A DNA stretch of 64,000 bases from Colwellia psychrerythraea (lineage in GTDB: Bacteria; Pseudomonadota; Gammaproteobacteria; Enterobacterales; Alteromonadaceae). The notes below the pieces were generated by a model that saw nothing but the letters and a program-made list of their open reading frames with translations, did not search any database and was not told where the DNA came from. Within the stretch, counting starts at the first letter, position 1, and every line of letters begins with the position of its first letter. Below, one piece after another: positions 56,142 to 64,000 of the stretch. The stretch covers positions 62,001 to 126,000 of the forward strand of contig NZ_JQED01000005.1 in the NCBI RefSeq assembly GCF_000764225.1, read 5' to 3'. The position numbers were made by a program, and so were the translations under genes.

Positions 56142-57613
56142 TTTTCTTCCAACAATTGTGCTGTTTTTTGCTTAATTGTGTATTCATAAACCAATTGACC
56201 TAATACCTTAATCGCGGTTTCAACATCTTCTCCCCATTGCACGCCATAACTCACCCTCATATAGTTTTGATACTTTCCAGAAGGAGAAAAAATGGCTCCT
56301 GGGGCAAAGCTAACCCCCTGTGCTAATGCTTGTTGAAAAAATTCACCCGTTTTTACATGCGATTGACAACGCAGCCAAAGCACACTGCCCCCTAGCGGTT
56401 TTGAAATACAGACTTCGGGAGGGAAGTGCTCAGCAATTAGTGCCCGCATTCGTTCACAGTTGTATGCTAATGTCTTTCGTAGGACACAAAGGTGACGATC
56501 GTAATCGCCACTCAGTAAATACTCATTTAATGTCCATTGCTGTAACATGGGTGTCGAGGCCGATTGAGCTCGTTTAATGCGTTTGGCTTGCTCTTCAAAC
56601 TTACCCGGTAATAGCCAGCCAATGCGATAACCTGGCGCTGCTGTTTTAGAAAAAGACGAACAAGTCATCACCAATCCCTTCTCGGAATACAATTGAGCAG
56701 GTTTTGGCTTACTCGCACTGAAGTATATTTCGCTATAAACTTCATCTTCAATCAAAGGGATGTCGTGCCTCTCTAATAGAGACACCATTGCTTGACGTTG
56801 TTCATCAGTTTTCATTGATCCTAACGGATTATTTATCGCGGTTGAAAATAAACAGGCGGTGATTTCATATTGGTTAATTGCTTCCGTTAAGTCTTCGAGA
56901 CAAACACCATCTTCCGTGCAGGTATACACTTCTAATGCCCTCATACCTAAGCTTTCAATTAACTCAATAATGCCAAAAAAGCACGGCGACTCAATGGCAA
57001 TAATATCACCACGTTTTGCTACACATTGCAGGGCAATAGAGAGTGCTTCTTGCGCACCATTGGTGATAACAATATCATCAGGGTTTATTTCAACACTCTG
57101 CTCTTGATAACGAAATGCTAATTGCATACGTAACTTTGCATCACCCGTTACTGGACCATAACTCACAGCTTTTTCTGATACTTTACTTAATACCGATCGC
57201 ATTAATCTAGCGAGTGCTTTATCAGGTGGGTGTGCTTGAATTGGGTTTGAAATGCCCAAGGCAACTGTATCAGGTAAATGTACTGCCGCATGAACCTGTT
57301 CAATCATACTGCGACTTTGCACTTCGACCGGGTCACATTGCGCCCACTTAGCTGGCCTTGGTTTTAATGTACGAGCTTGTATAGCTTGCAAATAATAGCC
57401 CGACTGTGGTTTTGCACAGACTTGTCCTTGTCTTTCCAATTCAATATATGCCTGCTTAACCGTGGGTACACTTATGTCAAACTGGCGGCTTAATTTACGT
57501 AAGCTAGGCAATTTATCACCGGGATGCAAGGCACCTATTTTTTGTTGGTGCTCTATAAAATCAATGACTTGTTGATATAAGTATGCCGAAGAGCTCTTAT
57601 CTAATAATTTCAT
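56138..57613 (-). CDS. MocR/PdxR-type GntR family regulator with aminotransferase domain
   Basis: 491 residues from the ATG at 57613 (M-K-L-L-D-K), which has AAAGG eight bases upstream; a TTG at 57634 and ATG at 57619 are alternatives. N-terminal GntR winged helix (about 5-75: Y-L-Q-Q-V...L-P-S-L-R-K-L-S-R-Q-F) and a fold-type I aminotransferase domain (about 120-480) with the PLP-Lys motif S-F-S-K-T-A-A-P-G-Y-R-I-G-W. Co-transcribed with the Bcr/CflA exporter and divergent, with a 131-bp gap, from the EamA gene, which it probably regulates. Confidence 0.88.
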   Translation of the reverse strand: MKLLDKSSSAYLYQQVIDFIEHQQKIGALHPGDKLPSLRKLSRQFDISVPTVKQAYIELERQGQVCAKPQSGYYLQAIQARTLKPRPAKWAQCDPVEVQSRSMIEQVHAAVHLPDTVALGISNPIQAHPPDKALARLMRSVLSKVSEKAVSYGPVTGDAKLRMQLAFRYQEQSVEINPDDIVITNGAQEALSIALQCVAKRGDIIAIESPCFFGIIELIESLGMRALEVYTCTEDGVCLEDLTEAINQYEITACLFSTAINNPLGSMKTDEQRQAMVSLLERHDIPLIEDEVYSEIYFSASKPKPAQLYSEKGLVMTCSSFSKTAAPGYRIGWLLPGKFEEQAKRIKRAQSASTPMLQQWTLNEYLLSGDYDRHLCVLRKTLAYNCERMRALIAEHFPPEVCISKPLGGSVLWLRCQSHVKTGEFFQQALAQGVSFAPGAIFSPSGKYQNYMRVSYGVQWGEDVETAIKVLGQLVYEYTIKQKTAQLLEEK

Positions 57614-57744
57614 TTTCATGGCCTTTATTAGCAATAAAACTGTATAGGTTGCATTTCCATATTTTTGTATATGTTATTAAATCAAAATACCAATACAATG
57701 TCACGCTTATGCTATTAAGTCCTAATCATGGAGTGGCAAAGTAA

Positions 57745-58674
57745 ATGAACAATACTTTTTTATACGTTATTACCGTCATCATTTGGGGATCAACTTGGAT
57801 CGCCATTAATTACCAGTTAGGTGAAGTTGCCGCTGAAGTTTCTATTGTTTACCGTTTTGGACTCGCGGCTTTGTGTATGTTCGCATATTGCCGTTACAAA
57901 AAATTGCCGTTAACATTTGCAATAAAGCAACACCTGCAGCTATTTGCCTTTGGTTTAACTTTATTTGGTTTTAATTATTATTTACTTTACAGCGCACAAG
58001 CCCATATTAATTCTGCATTAACCAGTATTGCCTTCTCAACCTTGATGATGGTTAATATACTTAATGCACGTATTTGGTTTAAAACACACATTTCTAGTCA
58101 GGTTTATTATGGTGGTGCACTTGGGTTACTAGGAATTGTCACCTTATTTTGGCCACAAATTCGAAGTGTCCATTTTGGTGACAGTACTTTATTGGGTTTA
58201 GGTTTTTGTCTAATTGGCGTGATGTTCGCTTCGACTGGCAATATGATTTCAATTAAGAATCAACATGACAAAATACCTGTATTACCGGCCACGGCTTGGG
58301 GTATGATGTACGGCTGCATATTTATGCTTCTTGTTGCACTTATTCAAGGTCAAACCTTTAACTTTTCATACACCTTTGAATACATCAGTTCATTATTGTA
58401 TTTATCAATATTTGGTTCCGTTATCGCATTTGGTTCTTACTTAACTTTATTAGCTCGCATCGGTGCACATAAAGCCTCTTACGCAACGATTATGTTTCCT
58501 GCAGTCGCTGTAGTTATTTCAAGCTTTGTCGAAGGCTTTATCTGGGATAGTTATACTTTTATTGGTTTAAGTTTAATGTTGGCCGGTAACTTAGTCGTAC
58601 TTGCTAAACCTGGTTTATTGAAACGTTTGTCACCGACCAGTTCAAAGCTGGCAAACTGTAGTACAACAAAGTAA
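57745..58674 (+). CDS. EamA/DMT family metabolite exporter
   Basis: 309 residues, about ten membrane segments, two EamA repeats (about 4-132 and 148-284) with V-I-I-W-G-S-T-W-I-A-I-N in TM1, as in the RhaT/YdcZ type group. Exports amino acids or related small metabolites in known members. Divergent from the MocR-type regulator. Confidence 0.88.
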   Translation: MNNTFLYVITVIIWGSTWIAINYQLGEVAAEVSIVYRFGLAALCMFAYCRYKKLPLTFAIKQHLQLFAFGLTLFGFNYYLLYSAQAHINSALTSIAFSTLMMVNILNARIWFKTHISSQVYYGGALGLLGIVTLFWPQIRSVHFGDSTLLGLGFCLIGVMFASTGNMISIKNQHDKIPVLPATAWGMMYGCIFMLLVALIQGQTFNFSYTFEYISSLLYLSIFGSVIAFGSYLTLLARIGAHKASYATIMFPAVAVVISSFVEGFIWDSYTFIGLSLMLAGNLVVLAKPGLLKRLSPTSSKLANCSTTK

Positions 58675-58806
58675 TAATACCTAGATTTAAGCCGTTAATA
58701 TGTTAATACAAAGTACAAACTTGCTATAATATCTGCCCGTTATCACTCAATCTGCATGTTTACTGTGTACTTTGGATGGTAACGAGTATATAAGTCGTTT
58801 AAAATA

Positions 58807-59835
58807 ATGACAGATAGATTTAATTTAAACTTAGCCAACCCACTTTTAAGTAATTTAGGTAACCTAATGCAACGACTAGCCCCAGCTTTACGTCAAGACA
58901 ATGTACCTCTTGATTTAATTTCATTAATAAAAACTATTTTAGCTGCAACGAAAGAGATTTCGTTTCGTGTTAGCCAAGGCCACTTAGGTGACGTGATGGG
59001 CTCAACTCTTGATGAAAACATTCAAGGTGAAGTTCAAAAGCAATTGGATGTGGTTGCCAATGAGTTATTCAAAGATATTTTACTCGAGTCAGGCTTCGTT
59101 AAAGCGATATCATCAGAAGAAGAAGATCACTCAGTTGCTGGAGATGAAAATGGCAAATATATCGTTTCTTTTGATCCCCTCGATGGCAGCTCTAACATAG
59201 ATATCAATTCATTAATTGGTACTATTTTTTCTATACATGAAGCACCTAAAGATATGGCTGCGGGTGATGATGACATGTTTAAGCAATCGGGTAACAAGCA
59301 AGTTTGTGCTGGTTATGTACTTTATGGCCCATCAACGATGTTAGTAATGACAACAGGTAGTGGCACGCACTTCTACGTACTAGATAGAACCCATGGTGGC
59401 TTCTTATTAGTAGAACGAAATGTGCAAGTACCTGTTGATACAAATGAGTTTGCGATTAACATGTCTAACCAACGTTTTTGGCAAGCACCTATGCAAAATT
59501 ACATTGCCGACTTAATTGCTGGTGATACGGGTCCACGAGAGAAAAACTTCAATATGCGTTGGATTGCAGCCATGGTTGGTGATATTCATCGTGTATTATG
59601 CCGTGGTGGTATTTTCACTTACCCTGCCGATAGCAAAAAGCCTGAACAACCCTACAAACTTCGCTTAATGTATGAAGCTAATCCTATGGCATTCTTACTT
59701 GAACAAGCAGGCGGCCTCGCAATGACTAGCCAAGGACGAATTATGGATATTGAACCAGAAAGTATCCATCAACGAGTTGAGGTTATTATGGGTTCTAAGA
59801 ACGAAGTTGAGAAATGTTTGAGCTACTATAAGTAA
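58807..59835 (+). CDS. fbp: Fructose-1,6-bisphosphatase class 1
   Basis: 342 residues, normal length. Metal-binding S-S-E-E-E (about 99-103) and [10 protein letters not shown] (about 120-129), and substrate-binding [13 protein letters not shown] (about 282-294). Hydrolyses fructose 1,6-bisphosphate in gluconeogenesis (with pckA at 36536). Stands alone and ends in a strong terminator. Confidence 0.96.
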   Translation: MTDRFNLNLANPLLSNLGNLMQRLAPALRQDNVPLDLISLIKTILAATKEISFRVSQGHLGDVMGSTLDENIQGEVQKQLDVVANELFKDILLESGFVKAISSEEEDHSVAGDENGKYIVSFDPLDGSSNIDINSLIGTIFSIHEAPKDMAAGDDDMFKQSGNKQVCAGYVLYGPSTMLVMTTGSGTHFYVLDRTHGGFLLVERNVQVPVDTNEFAINMSNQRFWQAPMQNYIADLIAGDTGPREKNFNMRWIAAMVGDIHRVLCRGGIFTYPADSKKPEQPYKLRLMYEANPMAFLLEQAGGLAMTSQGRIMDIEPESIHQRVEVIMGSKNEVEKCLSYYK

Positions 59836-59858
59836 GATTTACTGAAAGTTAGATTCAT

Positions 59859-59886
59859 AAAAAGGCTTAGTAATAAGCCTTTTTTT
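59859..59886. terminator. Terminator of fbp, likely bidirectional
   Basis: AAAGGCTTA - GTAA - TAAGCCTTT followed by a T run, preceded by A residues, between convergent fbp and the DUF945 gene. Confidence 0.9.
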
Positions 59887-59921
59887 ATTTCTAAAGCCCA
59901 CTGTGAGTTGGGTTCTGAACG

Positions 59922-61211
59922 CTATAATTGAAACGCTTTGCCATTCATCGTTAGTTGGCTTTGAACATATTTAGCTTCTACCGTAATTTCATTATTCTGG
60001 CGGTTTACGTAACCTTGTTCAACAAAGTTATCTATCATAGGCGCCATACCTAATTTACTCAAAAATTCCATCGGTGCCTTACCTTTAGCATCGGCTTCTA
60101 ACGCGGTAATCAAAGCCAATGAATTTAAGTTTGCACCATCAAATAAGTGTTTATTTATATTAAAATTAAACTCAGTCTCTACTTTTCCTTGTTCAGTAAC
60201 AACACTTAAATCCGTTATTTTCAAGTTAGGATCTTTTGCAAGTAGTTTTTCTGTCAGCCCTGTTAGCACGTTGAGGCTTTCTTCAGAGTCATATTCACCA
60301 GAAGCACTCCTCGACAAATTAGCCATAGCCGTGTTTAATTCCTGTAAAGCATCAACATCAATATTTGCTAACACCATCGTTACGTTTGGCTCTTTAAAGT
60401 ATTGTCCTGAAGCACTAATTTCATTTGCTTGATAGTTTAAGGCAAGTGCTAATAAATCATTATCTAATGAAACCTCACTGGTTAAGACTGCTTGATCTAC
60501 AGAAAAAACTTTACTGTTTTCGTGGTAAACATTAAGCCCTGCGACTTTAAATAAAGCATCACCCGTTAAGATTGCTGTCCCTGCGAGATAATCCCCGCTA
60601 ACAACCTTTTGCTTAGTTGACATGCCAACAGCACCGATGACTAGACGTTCATCTTGCCCATTAACTTCTAAGCCTCCCCAGGAGAAATCACCGCTGATAT
60701 ATTCATTATTACTCAAGCTAAATTGCATAGAAGCGGGCTCTGACACAATCAAACCATCGGTATCTTGATAACTAATTTTATCTGTATCAATAAAAGTGGT
60801 TACCGCTTTATTAAAGCCAAGCAACCCACCGACATGCAGTTTTTCGTTAATGATTTCAACTATATTTTCATCAACATCAAGCGCCGAAAACTTGAATTTT
60901 ACCGAGGAGTAACCGAAAGCTAAATGCCAACTTTGCTCAGTAACAATTACAGGACCAAAAGAAAGGCTCTCTTCTAAAATAACCGTTACATCAGCGATGT
61001 TTTTATCATCTACAGCGATTGTCATTTCAGAGACAGCATCAGCACCGAACCAACCACTATGATATTCACTCGTGGTTAAAGTAAAACCATCCGTTTCATT
61101 AAGTTTTCCAACTATACGCTCTCGTTCTGTTTCAACAATAGAACCAATGAATTTAGGCGCTATCAGTAAACTTGCTAGCAATAAAACCATCGCGATATAT
61201 AATTTTTTCAT
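59922..61211 (-). CDS. DUF945 (YdgA-like) envelope protein
   Basis: 429 residues: single N-terminal hydrophobic anchor (about 4-20, L-Y-I-A-M-V-L-L-L-A-S-L-L), then a periplasmic region with G-W-F-G-A-D-A (about 53-59) and repeated V-x-G-x-A-x-L type beta strands, as in DUF945/YdgA. Function unknown; YdgA localises to the inner membrane in E. coli. 49 bp after rlmB. Confidence 0.84.
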   Translation of the reverse strand: MKKLYIAMVLLLASLLIAPKFIGSIVETERERIVGKLNETDGFTLTTSEYHSGWFGADAVSEMTIAVDDKNIADVTVILEESLSFGPVIVTEQSWHLAFGYSSVKFKFSALDVDENIVEIINEKLHVGGLLGFNKAVTTFIDTDKISYQDTDGLIVSEPASMQFSLSNNEYISGDFSWGGLEVNGQDERLVIGAVGMSTKQKVVSGDYLAGTAILTGDALFKVAGLNVYHENSKVFSVDQAVLTSEVSLDNDLLALALNYQANEISASGQYFKEPNVTMVLANIDVDALQELNTAMANLSRSASGEYDSEESLNVLTGLTEKLLAKDPNLKITDLSVVTEQGKVETEFNFNINKHLFDGANLNSLALITALEADAKGKAPMEFLSKLGMAPMIDNFVEQGYVNRQNNEITVEAKYVQSQLTMNGKAFQL

Positions 61212-61260
61212 TTTTAAAATTCCCTTTTATAAATAAATAGTTAAATTTAATATTCCTTTA

Positions 61261-62016
61261 TCATAATGAACGTTGGCGTACCATTTCAAATAAACATATA
61301 CCCGTAGCTACTGAAACATTCAAACTAGAAACACTGCCTGCCATTGGAAGTTTCACAAGTTGATCACAGTTTTCACGGGTTAATCGGCGCATACCTTTCC
61401 CTTCAGCGCCCATAACAAGGGCCATAGGCCCTGAAAGCTTAACATCATACAAACAAGTATCTGTCTCACCTGCAGTACCAACAACCCATACACCTTGCTG
61501 CTGCAGCTGCTTCATTGTTCTTGATAAGTTAGTGACTTGCACCAAAGGTACACTTTCGACTGCCCCGACTGCCACTTTGCGCACGGTAGGTGTTATTTGT
61601 GCGGCATTATCTTTTGGAACAATAATGGCTTGTACGCCGGCGGCATCGGCATTACGTAAACAAGCGCCTAAATTATGTGGGTCTGTTACTCCATCTAGGA
61701 TAAGAAAAAATGGCGCGATAGATTTCTTTTCCGCAGCACGAATAATGTCATCCAAATCATTCTCTGTATAACTTTTCCCAGGCCTTACACGCGCCACCAC
61801 ACCTTGATGTTGCTCTCCTTCACTTTTATCATCAAGTACTTTACGACTTACCATTTGTGAGCCAATACCGTATTTTCGTGATAAATTAATTATCGGCATC
61901 ATGCGATCATCTTCTCGGCCTTTTAACAGCCATATCTCAATAAAGCGCTCTGGAGCTGCGTTAATTAAAGCGCTAACTGCGTGAATACCAAAAACTAATT
62001 CTTCATTTTTTGCCAT
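61261..62016 (-). CDS. rlmB: 23S rRNA (guanosine(2251)-2'-O)-methyltransferase RlmB
   Basis: 251 residues. N-terminal L30e-like domain (about 5-75) and a C-terminal SPOUT methyltransferase with motif 1 [13 protein letters not shown] (about 121), motif 2 [11 protein letters not shown] (about 200) and motif 3 [15 protein letters not shown] (about 217). Methylates G2251 in the ribosomal P loop. 54 bp after rnr, the usual rnr-rlmB pair. Confidence 0.95.
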   Translation of the reverse strand: MAKNEELVFGIHAVSALINAAPERFIEIWLLKGREDDRMMPIINLSRKYGIGSQMVSRKVLDDKSEGEQHQGVVARVRPGKSYTENDLDDIIRAAEKKSIAPFFLILDGVTDPHNLGACLRNADAAGVQAIIVPKDNAAQITPTVRKVAVGAVESVPLVQVTNLSRTMKQLQQQGVWVVGTAGETDTCLYDVKLSGPMALVMGAEGKGMRRLTRENCDQLVKLPMAGSVSSLNVSVATGICLFEMVRQRSL

Positions 62017-62070
62017 GATTTTTCTCTGTATTTAATGTAATAGCCTGAGTGATTATCAGTATATTAATGA

Positions 62071-64000
62071 TTACTTCGCTGCATTTTTACGGGCATTTTT
62101 CCCTGGGCGTTTTTTGCGAGCACTGCGTTTCTTCGCCTTGCTTTTTTCTTTTGGTTTGCCTTTCACGCCACTCTTAGCCCCAGATTTCTTAGACTTTTCC
62201 TTGGCAGTAGAGCCGTTTGTCAGTTCTTTTTTCTCAGGCTTTTTGCTTGAACGATGAGCGTTTTTACCTCTAGATTTTGCTTTATTTGGGCTTTCAATCT
62301 CAGCGCCCTCAAGTCGTAAATCTATTTTCTTCTCATCAAGATTAACCGCTGCTACTTGTACTCGAATTTCATCGCCAACACGGTACTTTTTGCCACTATG
62401 CTCTCCAGTCAAACACATACGAACATCATCAAAATGATAAAAATCACGACCAAGAGAAGTGATATGAACTAAACCTTCAATATGTAAATCTTGTAAACGA
62501 ACGAACATACCAAAATTAGTGACGGTAGAAATAACACCTGTAAAGCAATCACCAACATGGTCTTGCATAAATTCACATTTGAGCCAATCAGCAACATCAC
62601 GTGTTGCTTCATCAGCACGTCGCTCTGTCATAGAGCAATGTTCACCCAATTCAATCACTTCTTCTAAAGAGTATTCATAACAACCTTCATTAGCCGCATT
62701 TTCAGCTTCTTTTTCCAAAATAGCTTTTATAACCCTATGTACGACTAGGTCAGGGTAACGACGAATAGGTGAAGTAAAGTGGCTGTACGAGGGAAGCGCT
62801 AGCCCAAAGTGCCCTTCGTTATCACTTTGGTAAACAGCTTGTCGCATTGAACGTAATAACATGGTTTGGATCAATTCTTGATCTGGACGACCTGCCACTT
62901 TCGCTAAAATATCACCATAATCGCGGGGCTCAGGCGCCTCTTTGGCAGGCAATGACAACCCCAGCTCATTTAAATAGGTAACAAAGTTGCGGTATTTATC
63001 TTCACTTGGTTTTTCATGAACACGAAAAAGCCCAGGTTTTTCATGCTTTTCAATAAACTTAGCTGTCGCAACATTCGCCAAAATCATGCATTCTTCGATA
63101 ATTTTATGGGCATCATTACGAATGAGTGGTACTACACCAGAGATTTTTTTGTTTTCATTAAACAGAAAAATTGACTCTTGTGTTTCAAAAGCAATAGCCC
63201 CCCGTTTAAGTCGAGCATCGGTCAATGCATGGTACATTAGTTCAAGGTTTTTTAAATCGGGCACTAAAGGTTGATATTCTTGCGATAGCGCTTCATCACC
63301 GTCAAGAATAGCCGCAACTTTCGAGTAAGTAAAACGAGCATGTGATTGCATAACTGCAGGATAAAACTTGCTGCCAGAGAGTTTTCCAGCGGCACTAACT
63401 GTCATTTCACATACCATGCATAAACGGTCGACATCAGGGTTTAATGAGCATAAACCATTCGACAGTTTTTCTGGTAACATAGGGATAACTTGGCTAGGAA
63501 AATACACCGAGTTGCCACGTGATATTGCTTCATCATCCAAGGCAGTGCCATTCTGAACATAATAACTTACATCAGCAATGGCAACCCATAAGCGCCAACC
63601 ACCTGATTTTTTCGCTTCACAATAAACAGCGTCGTCAAAATCACGGGCATCTTCACCATCAATAGTTACCAGTGGTAAATCACGCAGATCTTTGCGGGGT
63701 ACTTTAGCCGACTCTTCAACCTCATCAGCGATACTAGCGACTTCAGCTTGCACCGTATGGGAAAACTGATGTGGTAAATCATGGGCGCGTAGGGCTATTT
63801 CAATTTCCATTCCTGGCGCAAGGTGATCACCTAACACTTCGATTATCTTGCCAATAGCATGGGAGCGCTTAGTGGGTCGTTGTACTAACTCAACCACAAC
63901 CATTTGACCGTGTCTTGCCCCCATTTTTGTCTTAGGATCAATAAGCACTTCTTGTTTGATTTTAGTATCTTCAGATACGACTGTGCACACATGATGGTCA
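62071..64000 (-). CDS. rnr: Ribonuclease R (5' end outside window)
   Basis: About 643 residues visible, reading in from the right edge (the frame is open at 64000: D-H-H-V-C-T-V-V), so roughly the first 150-190 residues of a typical 800+ residue RNase R are missing. It contains the second cold-shock-like region, the catalytic RNB domain with D-G-E-D-A-R-D-F-D-D-A (the Asp cluster), an S1 domain (G-V-I-S-T-V-T-N-F-G-M-F-V, about 490-575) and a long Lys/Arg/Ser-rich tail (about 580-642). A 3'-5' exoribonuclease that degrades structured RNA and matters for growth in the cold. Confidence 0.95.
   Translation of the reverse strand, partial: DHHVCTVVSEDTKIKQEVLIDPKTKMGARHGQMVVVELVQRPTKRSHAIGKIIEVLGDHLAPGMEIEIALRAHDLPHQFSHTVQAEVASIADEVEESAKVPRKDLRDLPLVTIDGEDARDFDDAVYCEAKKSGGWRLWVAIADVSYYVQNGTALDDEAISRGNSVYFPSQVIPMLPEKLSNGLCSLNPDVDRLCMVCEMTVSAAGKLSGSKFYPAVMQSHARFTYSKVAAILDGDEALSQEYQPLVPDLKNLELMYHALTDARLKRGAIAFETQESIFLFNENKKISGVVPLIRNDAHKIIEECMILANVATAKFIEKHEKPGLFRVHEKPSEDKYRNFVTYLNELGLSLPAKEAPEPRDYGDILAKVAGRPDQELIQTMLLRSMRQAVYQSDNEGHFGLALPSYSHFTSPIRRYPDLVVHRVIKAILEKEAENAANEGCYEYSLEEVIELGEHCSMTERRADEATRDVADWLKCEFMQDHVGDCFTGVISTVTNFGMFVRLQDLHIEGLVHITSLGRDFYHFDDVRMCLTGEHSGKKYRVGDEIRVQVAAVNLDEKKIDLRLEGAEIESPNKAKSRGKNAHRSSKKPEKKELTNGSTAKEKSKKSGAKSGVKGKPKEKSKAKKRSARKKRPGKNARKNAAK

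Noticed and set aside
1..64000. CRISPR arrays, tRNA or rRNA genes, prophage or complete IS elements
   Set aside because: No regularly spaced repeats, tRNA-like cloverleafs, rRNA sequence, integrase or transposase were recognised in the window.

Overview
The window looks like a chromosomal segment of a marine, AT-rich gammaproteobacterium of the Alteromonadales, most likely Colwellia or a close relative. This is inferred from gene content, gene order (MSHA pilus locus, gspC-N, hslR-hslO-pckA, envZ/ompR, rnr-rlmB) and AT-rich codon use; no rRNA or other marker gene is present. No tRNA, rRNA, CRISPR array, prophage or complete insertion sequence was seen.

Positions 1-21400 (minus strand, read right to left) hold a nearly complete MSHA type IV pilus locus: mshI, mshI2, J, K, L (secretin), M, N, E (ATPase with a c-di-GMP-binding N-terminus), G, F, B, A, then mshC, D, O, P and the large adhesin-like mshQ, which runs off the left edge. 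Two insertions break the usual order. Between mshA and mshC lie an oppositely oriented PglL/Wzy-type O-oligosaccharyltransferase or ligase gene and a second MshA-like pilin. Between mshP and mshQ lie a PEP-CTERM sorted protein, a divergent MshP-like protein and a 60-residue unknown ORF translationally linked to mshQ. No mshH was found.

Positions 21650-34660 hold a PLP-dependent ACC deaminase/D-cysteine desulfhydrase family gene, then the complete type II secretion operon gspC-D-E-F-G-H-I-J-K-L-M-N on the minus strand. The genes are largely overlapping, except for an 84-bp palindrome between gspG and gspH. The prepilin peptidase (gspO/pilD) needed by both machines is not in the window.

Positions 34900-41000 hold hslR-hslO (heat and redox chaperones), pckA, a 312-bp MITE-like element, and ompR/envZ separated by an unusual palindromic spacer. 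Positions 41000-46200 hold a periplasmic unknown, a TlpA-type thioredoxin, a porin/FMN-binding/PepSY group that looks like an extracytoplasmic flavin electron-transfer or iron-related module, and mscS. Positions 46300-52000 (plus strand) hold a large DUF748/AsmA-like envelope protein, a secreted VOC protein with a small lipoprotein, a K+ channel-like protein and an AI-2E family permease.

Positions 52100-64000 hold a GH3 NagZ-like lipoprotein, elbB, a Bcr/CflA drug exporter co-transcribed with a MocR-type regulator that is divergent from an EamA exporter, fbp, a DUF945 protein, rlmB and the 3' part of rnr (RNase R), whose start lies beyond the right edge.
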